DNA of 6,443 bases, taken from NCBI GenBank assembly GCA_026987055.1, contig JALSNL010000437.1:1-6443 (forward strand), given 5' to 3'. The translations under genes were made by a program, and so were the position numbers. Of this stretch, positions 5,916 to 6,443 are shown in pieces (position 1 is the first letter of the stretch; every line of letters starts with the position of its first letter). Source of the stretch: Melioribacteraceae bacterium. Its GTDB lineage: Bacteria > Bacteroidota > Ignavibacteria > Ignavibacteriales > Melioribacteraceae. The notes beneath the pieces are model-generated. The model was not told the DNA's origin, ran no database searches, and saw only the letters and a list, made by a program, of their open reading frames with translations.

Positions 5916-6443
5916 ATGGAAAATAATAAAACTGTTTTAGAGGAACATACAATCAAAAAACCTATTAAGGAAAGAATCCTTTCCGTAGATGTATTAAGAG
6001 GATTTGATATGTTTTGGATTATTGGCGGTGAACATTTTTTTAGTGCGATATTTGTTCTACTTGGCGGACCGTTTGAAAAATATTTAGATCCTCAAATGCA
6101 TCATACAAAATGGATTGGATTTACATTTTATGATTTTATTTTTCCGTTATTCGTTTTTATTGTTGGAATGTCTGTAGTATTTTCATTAAAAAAATATGTA
6201 GAAAAAGGTGATATAAGCGGAGCATACAAAAGAATATTCAAAAGGTTTGTAATTTTGTTTTTATTAGGCATTATTTATAATGGCGGACTTACAAACGGAA
6301 TAGAAAATATTCGTACGTTCGGTGTTTTGCAAAGACTTGCATTAACATATCTTTTTGCAGGAATATTTTATCTTCATTTTAACCTAAAAACTTTAATTGG
6401 AATTACAGTTTCAATTCTTATCGGTTACTGGGCTTTGTTAATG
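5916..6443 (+). CDS. HGSNAT/DUF5009-like membrane acyltransferase (3' end missing)
   Basis: An ATG at 5916 opens a frame that stays open to the last base, giving 176 residues without a stop. The N-terminus has a short polar segment and then ERILSVDVLRGFDMFWIIGG (19-38), the hallmark opening of the heparan-alpha-glucosaminide N-acetyltransferase / DUF5009 (DUF1624-related) family. A second helix carries H-x-x-W-x-G-x-T and then FYDFIFPLFVFIVG (71-84); His63 aligns with the acetyl-accepting His of human HGSNAT. GVLQRLALTYL (136-146) is another family motif. Helices are seen at about 28-50, 67-90, 110-125, 136-155 and 158-175; family members are usually about twice this length. They use cytosolic acetyl-CoA to acetylate an extracytoplasmic amino sugar in the characterised eukaryotic case; the bacterial substrate is generally unknown. 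It starts 19 bp after the phosphoesterase with no strong Shine-Dalgarno, and an ATG at 5901 is followed at once by TGA. Confidence 0.9.
   Translation, partial: MENNKTVLEEHTIKKPIKERILSVDVLRGFDMFWIIGGEHFFSAIFVLLGGPFEKYLDPQMHHTKWIGFTFYDFIFPLFVFIVGMSVVFSLKKYVEKGDISGAYKRIFKRFVILFLLGIIYNGGLTNGIENIRTFGVLQRLALTYLFAGIFYLHFNLKTLIGITVSILIGYWALLM

Noticed and set aside
1..6443. A defence system, phage or mobile-element island
   Set aside because: No transposase, integrase, nuclease, toxin-antitoxin pair, terminal repeats or change in base composition is visible; the genes are metabolic and uniform in style.

Overview
The window is AT-rich (about one third G+C by eye) and densely coding, with every supported gene on the + strand and gaps of 15-27 bp inside two gene clusters. 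Protein style suggests a Bacteroidota/Ignavibacteriota-type (FCB group) heterotroph: a FucP-like sugar MFS carrier next to Gfo/Idh/MocA and xylose-isomerase-like enzymes, and a DUF5009/HGSNAT-type membrane acyltransferase. Clear Shine-Dalgarno sequences before three of the genes fit Ignavibacteriota or a relative better than typical Bacteroidetes, which often lack them. The lineage is an inference; there is no rRNA or marker gene here.

Region 1 (1-3560) is the 3' end of an operon: an MFS sugar-type transporter (5' end cut off by the window), a soluble Gfo/Idh/MocA dehydrogenase with features suggesting NAD preference, and a TIM-barrel sugar isomerase/epimerase/lyase-like protein with an intact four-residue metal site. 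A clear rho-independent terminator (3594-3621) closes it. The natural reading is uptake of a sugar, glycoside or polyol, oxidation of a hydroxyl, then metal-dependent isomerisation or beta-elimination of the keto product. The substrate cannot be read from the sequence.

Region 2 (3561-3754) is a 194-bp intergenic stretch unusually rich in symmetry: the terminator, a perfect 12-bp palindrome followed by a small inverted repeat, a GC-rich 7-bp hairpin, and a second hairpin overlapping it by one base. It should contain the promoter of the second operon.

Region 3 (3755-6443) is a second operon: a dihydrodiol/xylose-dehydrogenase-like Gfo/Idh/MocA oxidoreductase with a non-standard active-site position, a secreted purple-acid-phosphatase-like metallophosphoesterase that lacks the iron-ligating Tyr, and the first 176 residues of a HGSNAT/DUF5009-like membrane acyltransferase cut off by the window end. 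The last two act at or outside the cytoplasmic membrane.

I see no mobile element, CRISPR array, tRNA or rRNA. Nothing here is clearly a wholly new system. The most useful leads are the transporter-dehydrogenase-isomerase cassette as a possible 3-keto-glycoside route, the altered active sites in two region 3 enzymes, and the structured intergenic region.
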